NCBI RefSeq assembly: GCF_023856365.1
Contig: NC_064555.1
Location: 14,039,754-14,103,753, forward strand
Source: Brienomyrus brachyistius
Taxonomy: Eukaryota; Chordata; Actinopteri; Osteoglossiformes; Mormyridae
DNA: 64,000 bases
Reading direction: 5' to 3'
The notes beneath the pieces are model-generated. The model did no database searches and had not been told where the DNA came from. It saw only the letters and a program-made list of their open reading frames with translations. Within the stretch, counting starts at the first letter, position 1, and each line of letters opens with the position of its first letter. Below, piece after piece: positions 54,926-64,000 of the stretch. The position numbers were made by a program, and so were the translations under genes.

Positions 54926-55879
54926 AATAGATAAATAAACAGATTTGTCATTGCAAGGTACTCGGTCCAGGTGGGGGGGCCCAGGTAACTGGTTGCCTTG
55001 CCTGTACTGTCTAATGGACTTCACACGGTGAATATAAATGCACATAATGAAAGGAGTGCTAAGTAACTACTTTTGTCAATGGAAAGCCACTTCATTCTCT
55101 TAATGTGTAAGTAATCTGTGATATCGACATGACATTAACAAATATAGTAGTTGGGTCAAGCTGTTATTCACTCATATTGAGTTTCATGTACCACATCAGT
55201 ATCTCCCAACTGCTCTGGTGCAGCTGCCACATAATGCTGCATCCCCTATTATAGATGGCATATGCATATCGAAGTTTAAGGACAAAGAATGGCTAGGCAT
55301 TGTTGTCTGTTATTGCGGTTCACAATGAAATTTGTGCAAAGATTGATAAATGAGGCCCTGGATGTCTACAGCAAACCAGTTATGTTTTTGAAGTCTTAAG
55401 AGATTCACGGGTTCAAAAGGAGTCGCAAGACCATTCGCCAAACGGCCATTGTCTTCCCGGTGGTGGCTGATAGTCCCGGTTAAACGTTGGTGAGTTAGAT
55501 CCAATCTAGTGAGGGAACAGGCCGTTCCAGCACAAAACTGAGAAGACAGAATGACAGTGGGTCATTGGGGACGGCACTCGCTTTTCTGTGCACAGAGGAA
55601 CAGCTCTGTCTCTGTTGCTTTACTTTTCGGCTCTTTAAATCTGAAGTGAATGTTGAAGAATGAATAGCGAGCCTGTGGGACAATCGCACCTGCTTCATAG
55701 AGCTGCTGCCGTTTCAAAGTCGCCCCAGTTTTTTTCCAGCCTGCCACACATTGTCCCAATAAATTCAATTTCAGGTTTTTCAATCAGTTAACAAAGGCCT
55801 GGTGACCCCAAGCACAATTCACGGCCCGGTCTGTCGTAAAAACAACGCTATTTCTCTCAAAAGTAGAGCTGCACTATCT
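54926..55879. other. Intergenic or 5' intronic DNA
   Basis: No feature recognised on either strand. Confidence 0.5.
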
Positions 55880-55990
55880 TTGTCACCAAAACGCATCATT
55901 GGCTAATGATGAGGTTGCCCCCTCGTATGAATTATGGTCCCTCTTGTACCGTCACACCACAAAAAAACATAGAATCGCTCCCGGTTGCAG
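55880..55990. repeat. Dispersed repeat family A, copy 3 (partial)
   Basis: Shares CATCATTGGCTAATGATGAGG, GTATGAATTATGG and ATAGAATCGCTCC with the copies at 8.4 and 51.7 kb. The left half is missing. Confidence 0.7.
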
Positions 55991-56039
55991 TTGCCCTGTT
56001 AGCTCTCCTGTCGTTTCCTTCGCTTGCCCAGCCTGGTTT

Positions 56040-56395
56040 ATCACATGAATGCTAAAAAGCTCTTCGTTTCTCTCCAAACTCCCATCACAAGAATCTGTTC
56101 ACTGTCCCAACAGATTCAAATTTCATCTCTTCATTAAATGCTGAATTAAAGTATTCCTAATATTGTTGTTTTTTATGTTTAATTTGATGGTTATTTTACA
56201 TGCTCTCGGGCTTTTCGTTCCTCTCCTCCGCTGTTGTCTTTCTTTCCTTCCTTCCTTCCTTCTCCCCTTTTCCCTGTTTCATGCACCATTCAGTATAAAC
56301 AATGTACTAATGGATTGCAACACACTCATGTCAAGTGCCTTGGACTGACTCTGTTGTGAAAGGCGCTATATAAAAATGTACTGAATTGAATTGAA
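56040..56395 (+). repeat. Dispersed repeat with GGCGCTATATAAA end
   Basis: Ends AAAGGCGCTATATAAAAATG followed by (GAATT)n. This is a diverged relative of the 28165-28330 repeat. The left boundary is approximate. Confidence 0.5.
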
Positions 56396-56519
56396 TTCTC
56401 CCATTCCCAGTCTGGCTGGTTCTGAATGAAGGTGCATCTCACCACAATTAGCATCCAGTTAAAGAAGCCTGGTAAAGAAGAAGCCCTTGTGAATTCTTAT
56501 TAATGTTTATGTTAATATT

Positions 56520-56672
56520 TTTGGATGTTAGTGTGTCTGCCCTGTCATGGGTGCCCTAGATTGTTGCTTGTCTTGTGCCCAGAGCCACTGAGAAAGGCTC
56601 TAGAGCCCCCGCAACTCTGAACAGGACAAATGGTTACGGAAAATGCATGGATGGATGGATGGATGGATTTTT
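56520..56672 (+). mobile_element. SINE 3' fragment
   Basis: Diverged core GTCTGCCCTGTCATGGGTGC, GTGCCCAGAGCCACTGAG, and a TGGATGGATGGATGGATGG tail, about 250 bp upstream of the cortexin start codon. Confidence 0.65.
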
Positions 56673-56913
56673 GGTGGCAAAGCTTGCCGTTTTATAGATA
56701 GCAAGACCAGAAAAGTCAAACACAAAATTAGCTATTTCCTTGACGTAGGATTCAATTTAAAAGAAAAAAATGCCTATTCTAACCACAATGTCGTTAACTC
56801 TTTAATGGTTTCGGTTTTGGGCAGGGGTCTTTGTCAACTAAGTAACCTGCCGCACTCAAGATGGCCGTCTGAAGTGGATGCACATGTAGGAGTCACAGAG
56901 CCGTGTGGCCTGA

Positions 56914-57168
<255 letters not shown>

Positions 57169-57744
57169 GCATCGCAGGAACGGGGAACCCCTGAGAGTCT
57201 CCCGGCGTTGTCCTCAGCCATGTAACCTCTTCTTAACCCTTTAAAAGTTAAAAAAAAAGAACTTTTGTATTCATTATTTTTATTAATGCCTAGCCATTAC
57301 ACTGCTCATCAGTGGGCATTTTGATTGTTTCACTCAGTAGAAAGAACACTAAATGAGGAGTGTATGTACAGCACATCTCACCAAGCCTCAACGATAAGAC
57401 TGTTGAGCCTGGCATTAAGTTGAGAGAAGATGTAGCTATAAAGGTGGAGATTCCAGGTCAAAAAAGTACAAATCCAGACCAAGATTTTGTTTCAACCAGC
57501 CAGTTAAGTGCTCTTTGACTCTGACTCTATACTCAACTGATTGGTTGAAATAGAATCTTAGTCTAGATTTGTACTGTCTAGACCAGCACCTTCCACCACT
57601 GTGCAGCTATAGACTGTAGGTAGGTTGCAATTAGCTAGTGGGATGTATTCAAAGGTTTCTATGTGCTTAGAAACCTTCTCTTTAATCCCTTTGCATGATT
57701 ATTGTCGAAAGACTTTTATCTGAAATCTATGCTGAAAATTGTGA

Positions 57745-58010
57745 TTAGTCTAACTGAAGAGCAAATTTCCAAATCTCACTCAGTCCCCAGGATTCCTGGA
57801 GAGAATATATTTGTAAGTGAGTATCGTTTCCATGGACTGAATTTTGTACATTTAACAAAAGTGCTTCGCTGGTGTACATGAGGACTGCAATCGATTTGGT
57901 TCCCAGTACTGTAACATATGATGCAGAAGCCTGACTTTAGGTCACTGGCAGTCTCATCTCAAGCACAACCAAAAATGGACAGAGTGAGTTTGGGAAATTT
58001 GATATTCAGT
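57745..58010. repeat. Dispersed repeat family B, copy 2
   Basis: Homologous to 7945-8085: CAAATTTCCAAATCTCACTC, GGTTCCCAGTACTGTAACAT, GTCTCATCTCAAGCACAACC and AAAAATGGACAGAG. It carries an extra internal segment of about 90 bases. Confidence 0.75.
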
Positions 58011-58719
58011 ACAGCTAAGAGAGGTATCAGTTAGTCTCCCCACAACCCAGCCCTTAGCGACAGAGCATCCTAAGGACCTGTCCGCACCATACAAACGAGC
58101 TTTCTGTAAAAACACAGACAAGCCCCAGCATGATGAACAAATCTGCAGAAGTTAATGCCCCGGGCAGCCCCTCAGAGTGAGCCTTTTCTGCTCTAACTCA
58201 CCGCTAACTTTCCGCAGCACAGTTTATAGCATACCTCTGTGGAAGGTGTGCAGTCGACTCTTAAACTCCCTTTTCAATGGCACTGAATATTTTCCCTTTA
58301 AGGATTACTGCGCTGCCACCTCAAATAGCAAGCAGACATGAAAGGTGTAGAATTTTTATCCCCTAATCCACAGCCAAGTTTGCTGTTTGTAGTCCAGGGC
58401 TCTGTCAGTATCAAACATGCAGCAGAAGTCACCATTATAAGGATATAAGTGACGGCTTAGATGACTAATCAAAAACTCAGACTCTGCTGAGGTACATTGG
58501 ATTTTGAAGAAGTACCCAAAAAGTGAAGTAATTTGTTGGTTATAGCACAGTTATCAGGGACAATATGGTTTTATCAGTTGAAGCTGATGTGGGTATGACA
58601 CTTTAATACATTTGTGAGATTTTCACCTTCTGCTGTTGAGTAATTGTTCCTGAATGAAGACTAATGTCACCCCTCCAGGCTATAGCCACTGAGGGAGAGA
58701 GGAAGCAGCCACACTAATG

Positions 58720-58979
58720 CAGTGTTTCTCAAATCTGGTCCTCAGGGACCCCCCTGATAGTTCACGTTTTTTGTGTGGGAGGGAGCAAAAATGCAGACTG
58801 TCTGGCAGGGAGCTGGGAGGGAGCAAAAACATAGACTGTGGCAGGGAGCTGGGAGGGAGCAAAAACATAGACTAAACGTCTGGCAGGGAGCAAAAACATG
58901 GATTGTCTGGAAGGGAGCTGGGAGGGAGCAAAAATGTAGACTGTCTGGGGATCCCTGAAGACCAGGTGGGGAAACACTG
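58720..58979. mobile_element. hAT-type MITE with internal tandem repeats
   Basis: 260 bp. Terminal inverted repeats start CAGTGTTTCTC-AAATCTGG and end CCAGGTGGGGAAACACTG. The flanking 8-bp duplication is CACTAATG (58712-58719) against CATTAATG (58980-58987), one mismatch. CAGTG...CACTG ends and 8-bp duplications are the hAT pattern. Inside are about five copies of a roughly 36-40 bp unit containing GGGAGGGAGCAAAAACATAG. No coding capacity. Confidence 0.85.
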
Positions 58980-60008
58980 CATTAATGCAAAGCCAGCAGT
59001 GAAATCGAACCCTTTTCAAAATAGCAGATTATGCAAGGCATGGATATCAGAATGTGTGTGTTGAAGCATCCAGATGGGACCCAATGAAGGTTCAAGAGCA
59101 TCATTGTTTACATGTTTATAAATATGCATAACAGCACGTCTTTGAGCTCATGAAGGTGATGCAGTTGGGGGGTCAATGGGCCCTCGGGTCAACACCAAAG
59201 TTGGAGATTCTCTTTCCCCGCTTTGCACTTGGAAGAAGTCCTTCGCACATGTCTCAGACGTAAGCTGTAATGTGTGGATTAATGGGGTTTACATTTGGTT
59301 CATGTTTTGCAGGCCGGCGTTAAGTCACAGAATTTTAAACCGATCAAGAATGAAAATATGTGGAATCGATACAATGAAGAACTAGAAATTAAAAAATGCT
59401 TTACATACAAAACTTGGTTTTAGGCAACAAAACCTCCATGGTGGGTAAAGAATTTGCTGTAAAATTCCAGAGGCATGATGCATTAATGTCAGGAGTTGAA
59501 TGGCGAGATTTGCACAAGTGTGAGTCACATTGATTACGGAGCAATCCCTTTATCATCAGTGTCTGTTACTCTTCGTCAGTAAAAGACCCCATCATCGGTA
59601 CTCTGCCTTATGAAACTGCTTGTTTACAGTGTGAGGCTGGCCAAGTTGTAACTGAATCACCATGGTTTCTGTCATTGCTAAAACTTCAGTCATGCCGAGG
59701 TTCTGTAGTACGTGTAGGTTCGCTGTACTGATGGTGTGCAGTCATGTGATCTTCTGTACTTTGGTTCATTGGCTGATACATGAGCACCTCTAGCACTAAG
59801 ACTGTCTGCACATTGAACACCTTCTCCCTCCAGTGCATCGAGGATGGTGACGGAAGTCCAAAGAACTTGCACTATGTGAATTTACAGCATGGGGGAAACA
59901 GACCAGTCCGCATCTCATGCTAAGGTTTACTTTGCTGTTATGGTCCAGCCTACCTTTAAATCGCATTTGGAAATCTTCTTGATATCTGTAACTGTATCTT
60001 TTTTTTGT

Positions 60009-60014
60009 AATAAA
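60009..60014 (+). terminator. Poly(A) signal, probable cortexin transcript end
   Basis: AATAAA followed by a strong GU-rich element (TTGTGTTGTTTGTTAG) about 16-30 bases downstream, then a T-run. Confidence 0.6.
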
Positions 60015-60059
60015 TTTTTCTTGGGTTAACTTGTGTTGTTTGTTAGTTTTTTTTTTTTT

Positions 60060-60890
60060 TGGGTGGGGGGGTGAGAGAGGGGACTTAATTCACAATCAGG
60101 AAGTCAACAGAAAACAGAACCACAAACTGTGGCTGAAAAACAAGTGAAATGTGCCCTTTTCCAAAGACGGCAAATGTGACAAGCTGAGTGACGTTGACCT
60201 TTTCTGTGGAGGAGGGACCTTCAGTCTGACCCCTGCATCAAGCGCGGGCATGAAGCCTGCAGCATGCAGACAGAGCGTAAACATACGGTGAATATAAAAT
60301 GCCTGCACAGCCCTGTTAAAATGGCAGGTATTGTGATGTAAAAAAATCGCAAACAAGATAAATCACATCAGAACTTTTCCCAACTGTGAAAAACATGAAA
60401 TTGGAACAGATACAAATAAATGGGGAAAAAAATGAGAGACCTATTAGGGAAAAAATACAAGGTTGCACTTTACAGTACAGTTCCTTAGGAACTCACTTAC
60501 TGCTCAAAAACAAATCCATAAATATAATTTGTGGTTAATTAATACATTATGCATGTGTTAGTTCATGATTAATTAAGAGTATAATAGTATATGATGTGTG
60601 CCCCCTCAAAAGTGTCACCAAATGAATATTAAAAACGTATGATGACCTGGTTGCACAAGTGCGCACACCTGTTCATAATTGAGGGCGTGGCTGTGTTCAT
60701 TATCAACCAATCACATTCGCTCTCAGGTTAAATAGCAGTTACTGTACTGCTGCTATCAATTAAAATGACTCTGCTTGATTTGATTATTAGGGGTATGTAA
60801 ATTATACATACCTGTTGCAGATAGCGAAATAAAAAAGAATATCTATATATCTGTTTAATCAGTCAGCTATGTCAAAATACAAAAACCCAT
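60060..60890. other. Intergenic DNA
   Basis: AT-rich, with no exon or named repeat recognised. Confidence 0.5.
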
Positions 60891-60892
60891 AT

Positions 60893-61506
60893 ATTGATAA
60901 GAACATAAGAACATAAGAACTATACAAACGAGAGGAGGTCATTCGGCCCATCAAGCTCGCTTGGGGAGAACTAAACTAATAGCTCAGAGTCGTTAAAATC
61001 TTATCTAGCTCTGATTTAAAGGAACCCAAGGATTCAGCTTTGACTACATTATCAGGAAGGCTATTCCATACTCTGACTACACGCTGTGTAAAGAAGTGCT
61101 TCCTTAAATCCAGCTTGAAATGTTCTCCCGCTAATTTCCACCTATGGCCACGAGTTCGTGTATTTAAACTAATGCTGAAGTAACTATTTGGTTGAACAGC
61201 ATCCAAACCTGTTAGAATCTTATATACCTGGATCATGTCCCCCCTCAGTCTCCTTTGCTTGAGACTGAACAGATTTAGCTCAAGTAACCGTTCCTCGTAT
61301 GACATTCCTCTAAGACCAGGAATCATTTTTGTGGCCCTACGCTGCACCTTTTCTAAGGCCACAATGTCCTTTTTAAGATATGGTGACCAAACCTGCACAC
61401 AATATTCCAGGTGAGGTCTCACCAAGGAATTGTATAATCTTAGCATTACCTCCCTTGATATGTGTAGCAAGGTGTGTGTTGCTCTTAACTTTCTATGATC
61501 CTCTTA
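60893..61506 (-). mobile_element. 5'-truncated CR1/Rex1-like LINE
   Basis: Minus-strand 3' end of a non-LTR retrotransposon. It holds the end of the reverse-transcriptase ORF, a short 3' UTR with CATTCGGCCCATC (complement orientation), and an octamer tail (TTCTTATG)n at 60900-60920. This kind of octamer tail is usual for CR1/L2-group LINEs. All upstream ORF sequence is missing. Confidence 0.8.
60976..61470 (-). pseudogene. C-terminal fragment of LINE reverse transcriptase
   Basis: About 165 codons without stops, ending TTLSY. It contains LYNSLVRPHLEYCVQVWSPY, LEKVQRRATKMIPGLRG, SYEERLLELNLFSLKQRRLR and VVRVWNSLPDNVV. These are characteristic of the thumb and C-terminal region of jockey/CR1-group reverse transcriptases. 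The catalytic FADD part is absent, so it is non-functional. The frame is unexpectedly intact, so the insertion is not very old. Confidence 0.85.
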
Positions 61507-61514
61507 TATACCAC

Positions 61515-62129
61515 CAGTGTTACCAGACGTACGATAATTATCGTATTTGTACGATAATTGTAATCTCTGTACGATCAATAATTCCAAAAATCCCATAATG
61601 TACGATAATTTTACCCCTTCATTTTATGGCTAAGATATTTCATTAGCACGAGAAGGTACAGATCTGTTTTCATTCGGCTGGGCAGACATACTTGGCTTGT
61701 TTATAAGCAGTCCTCTCACGTGCCTTTACAGCCAATCAACGCACGATGTAACACGTGGGCCACACAAAGTAAACAATGATGAGCCGGCGCGGATTTGCAT
61801 GGCGGAGTTGCAGTTACGGAAGACGCAAAGAATAAACATACGCAACATCGCCATCAGACTTACAGAAATGAATGGGAGAAATAACACAGTTTTACTGTGC
61901 TAGAGGTGCTGTTTTGCCCAGAGGTGGTTTTTACAAGAGTTCTGTAAGTAAAAGTTCCATCATACACTATAATATGCACAGTCTATGATAATGTGTTATT
62001 GTAGAAGATTTTTTGAGCAACATCGTACACACGCAATGGGAATTGCGTATGTACGATAATTTCTCTCAAAATACGATAATTTTAAGCTGTTGGTACGATA
62101 CTTCCAACATTTAATATCTGGCAACACTG
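61515..62129. mobile_element. 615-bp non-autonomous hAT element
   Basis: Ends CAGTGTTACCAGA and TCTGGCAACACTG are inverted repeats with one mismatch over 13 bp. A perfect 8-bp target duplication TATACCAC lies at 61507-61514 and 62130-62137. Both ends carry several copies of TACGATAATT (near 61531, 61551, 61599, 62052 and 62077), consistent with transposase-binding subterminal repeats. No transposase-length ORF. Confidence 0.92.
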
Positions 62130-62141
62130 TATACCACTCAC

Positions 62142-62399
62142 AAATCTCAGAGCGTTTTCAAAGTCTTGTCGGAAAACCCCTGCAGACGAGATGTTAGCAT
62201 AGCTGCGGCGCCAAATGCCCAAAGCGCGGCGGTTTGCCGCGGGAAATGCTGACCCTAACTGCAGCTGGCGCGGGCGGATGGTGAATTCGCCGCCTACGCT
62301 GGGCAGCCCAGGCAGAAGTGGCCTGCGGAGCAATATCGAGCCGCCTTGATAAACTCGCACCACCGCACAAGGGAAGACGTCCTCCAGGATCTTTCTCAT
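62142..62399 (-). CDS. Candidate first coding exon of an unidentified minus-strand gene
   Basis: 86 codons on the minus strand from ATG (62397-62399) to a consensus donor (TTT-GTGAGT, intron starting at 62141). It begins MRKILEDVFPCAVVRVYQGG and has SILLRRPLLPGLPS and NRRALGIWRRSYANISSAG. The segment after residue 8 is rich in arginine, leucine and serine and poor in acidic residues, which would suit a mitochondrial presequence. I recognise no family. Support comes from the open frame, the donor, the local CpG richness and a promoter motif upstream on the same strand. A tiny upstream reading frame (ATG AGC AGT GAG TGA) precedes it. Downstream exons are not found within this window, where the intron is filled by the hAT and LINE insertions; the next gene to the left is cortexin on the other strand. 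Confidence 0.4.
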
Positions 62400-62600
62400 A
62401 TCACTCACTGCTCATTCAGAACTAGCGAACATCACCAGCACTGGCTGCGGCCAGCAGAAGATAATAGGAAAGGTTTTCAACACTGTGTGGGGAAAAAAAT
62501 TACTGTCACACTAGGATTCACACAAACGCGGCGCTCACGCCAGGGAGTAATGTGTCTGCCGGTGTTGCATGCTGGGAAGCCGGTGTAAACTGTCGCTATG
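62400..62600 (-). promoter_or_regulatory. Candidate CpG-rich promoter of the minus-strand exon
   Basis: CpG-rich sequence spans about 62160-62420 and resumes at 62525-62600. At 62565-62578 the minus strand reads TTCCCAGCATGCAA, which matches the CCCAGCATGC core of ZNF143/THAP11-bound vertebrate promoters. These often drive housekeeping and nuclear-encoded mitochondrial genes. Confidence 0.4.
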
Positions 62601-62807
62601 CTAGTTTATTGATGGAGCGATAACATCTAACTCCTCATATTGCACGGGAGACGCCGTCCTCAGAATCATTGGGGATGTCAAAATAACTGACACACATTTT
62701 TGTTCTGGCTCGCGAAAAGCTGAATTTAAAATGGATAATTAGCATGCATGGTTACCTGAAGCCATGAACGAAAGGAAACCTGAAGCCATAATTTTCAAGA
62801 ATATTTC

Positions 62808-62938
62808 TAGAGATGTTTGCCCTGCGATGGGCTGGCCCCCCATCCTGGGTTGTTCCCTGCCACGTGCCCATTGATTCCGGGATAGGCTCTGGACCCCCGC
62901 AACCCAGTAGGATAAGCGGTTTGGAAAATGGATGGATT
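62808..62938 (+). mobile_element. SINE 3' fragment
   Basis: GCCCTGCGATGGGCTGGCCC, GGGATAGGCTCTGGACC, GGATAAGCGGTTTGG and AATGGATGGAT: 3' end of the subfamily that is whole at 54.6 kb. The flanks share TTTCTAGAGA (just before 62813 and after 62936), a likely target duplication. Confidence 0.75.
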
Positions 62939-63598
62939 TCTAGAGAAGATAGTCAGTTGAGTGGATCACTAATATAATAAATCTCCTGGAAAATCTTATA
63001 TTTCTGAAGTTTCTATTTTTACAGAACATTTTTACAATGCATTCTGGAGTGCTGTATTTGATTATATTATCCATAATACATCTCTGCTCTAATAATAATC
63101 GATCATGTACAATATATCTAATTACTCATGGTTGCATATAAGTCAATGGCATAGGAGCTGTGTGGGTGTGTGTAGTCATTATGCCTCAGCAATATAATAG
63201 CATGCATGTAAAGTCCCATTTAAAAAAAAGATTCTTTTTGTCATTACGTTAGAGTGCGCCCCAAAGACCAACAGACTTAATGACGATGTTCACCCAGAAA
63301 AATAAGCAAGCAAGCTTAAAAGGCAATTCTTAGGTAATATATCTCTCTGTTTTCTTTTTAAATTTTACTGATCATACTGTATACTGTGCTTCTGTCATGC
63401 TCCGCCTCCTTCTGAGTCTGATGTCTAACATTTAAGGTGGATGCTCCCTAAAGCAGTTCAGGCCGTGAATTCTGAGGTACGAATGCAGGCTGTTGCACAG
63501 TGGGCATATTTCTGTTAAAATTCTCATTAAAGTGGCAGTGTCTCATAACCCCAGAGAAGCCTCTTTAATCCCTTGATAACTGCACCACCAGACATTAG
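62939..63598. other. Intergenic DNA
   Basis: No feature recognised. Confidence 0.5.
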
Positions 63599-63790
63599 GC
63601 TTGCATTTATACATCGCATTTATTTGGCAGAGACTTTTGTCCAAAGTGACGTATGACAGCTTTCCTGGAGAAATTTGGGGTTAGGGTCATAGTCAAGGGC
63701 CCAACAGTGAAATCTATTGAACAGTTAAGGGATTTGAACCAACAACCTTCTGGTCATGAGCGCAGTCATAACCGGCAGGTTTTCAGGCCC
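63599..63790 (-). mobile_element. Diverged tRNA-SINE, minus orientation
   Basis: GATTTGAACCAACAACCTTCTGGTCATGAGC and CATTTATTTGGCAGAGACTTTTGTCC are blocks of a common fish SINE body. The B-box complement lies in the right part (GGGATTTGAACC). A short relative (CTTTTATCCAAAGCACC) occurs at 13080. Confidence 0.5.
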
Positions 63791-64000
63791 GGTACCACAC
63801 ACGCACACACACCTCCATGACACTTAATCTAATGATAAAAGTTTGGCTTGCTTTCCATGCTATGAGCACCGTCAGAGCCTGTAATTATGCTAAAGGCTCT
63901 TTTGTCAGAGTATAATTATGACGGCACAACATTGCTTGTTTGCCACCATTAATAGCACCGCAGTGGCCCATAACTCCAGGTCTTAATTACAAAATAGTAG

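Larger units (their letters stand above)
57169..60035 (+). other. ctxn1: Cortexin 3' untranslated region (inferred)
   Basis: About 2.9 kb from the stop codon to the poly(A) signal at 60009. It contains dispersed family B copy 2 and an hAT MITE. No other coding sequence was recognised. An earlier end is possible but no clear AATAAA was noticed before 60009. Confidence 0.55.

Overview
This window is vertebrate nuclear DNA, almost certainly from a teleost fish. It has GT-AG introns, CpG depletion with local CpG-rich patches, dense microsatellites, tRNA-headed SINEs ending in (TGGA)n, hAT-type MITEs and a CR1-like LINE end. The species cannot be named from the sequence. Bacterial-style ORF calling mostly gives noise here. 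Real coding sequence is sparse: the last five coding exons of a class 6 semaphorin, one cortexin gene, one retroelement ORF and one candidate first exon at the right edge.

Left third (1-20 kb): the 3' part of sema6b on the + strand. Exons at 904-1041 (end of the sema domain), 3399-3476 (PSI domain), 7034-7092, 7624-7674 (juxtamembrane) and 17490-18763 (membrane span plus whole cytoplasmic tail) join in frame with matching phases. The SEMA6B assignment rests on the LPTPDSTPELP, NNAKD and VTTLDELLRH motifs and a C-terminal FNY. The 3' UTR probably ends at an AATAAA at 19907. The donor of the PSI exon lies inside a seven-copy 68-70 bp minisatellite.

Middle (20-56 kb): a long gene-poor interval. 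It holds a SINE with a doubled 47-bp core (20.2-20.6 kb); a 2.6-kb non-autonomous LTR retrotransposon (28406-31037, minus strand, 6-bp target duplication) carrying one 652-codon proline-rich ORF and no polymerase; CTCF-like motifs; a CpG-rich patch at 44.65-44.85 kb that could be the untranslated first exon or promoter of the cortexin gene; and a 2.4-kb, roughly 52-copy 47-bp minisatellite (48.3-50.74 kb) that grew from the same SINE core.

Right (56.9-64 kb): a single-exon cortexin gene (56929-57168) with a long 3' UTR to a poly(A) signal at 60009 and an hAT MITE inside that UTR. A truncated CR1-like LINE and a 615-bp hAT element with perfect 8-bp duplications follow. The hAT sits a few bases past the splice donor of a candidate minus-strand first exon in a CpG-rich promoter region (62142-62600).

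sema6b and the cortexin gene are neighbours here. SEMA6 and CTXN paralogues are also linked in other vertebrates (SEMA6A-CTXN3, SEMA6D-CTXN2, SEMA6B-CTXN1), so the two probably form an ancient conserved block of neuronal membrane-protein genes.
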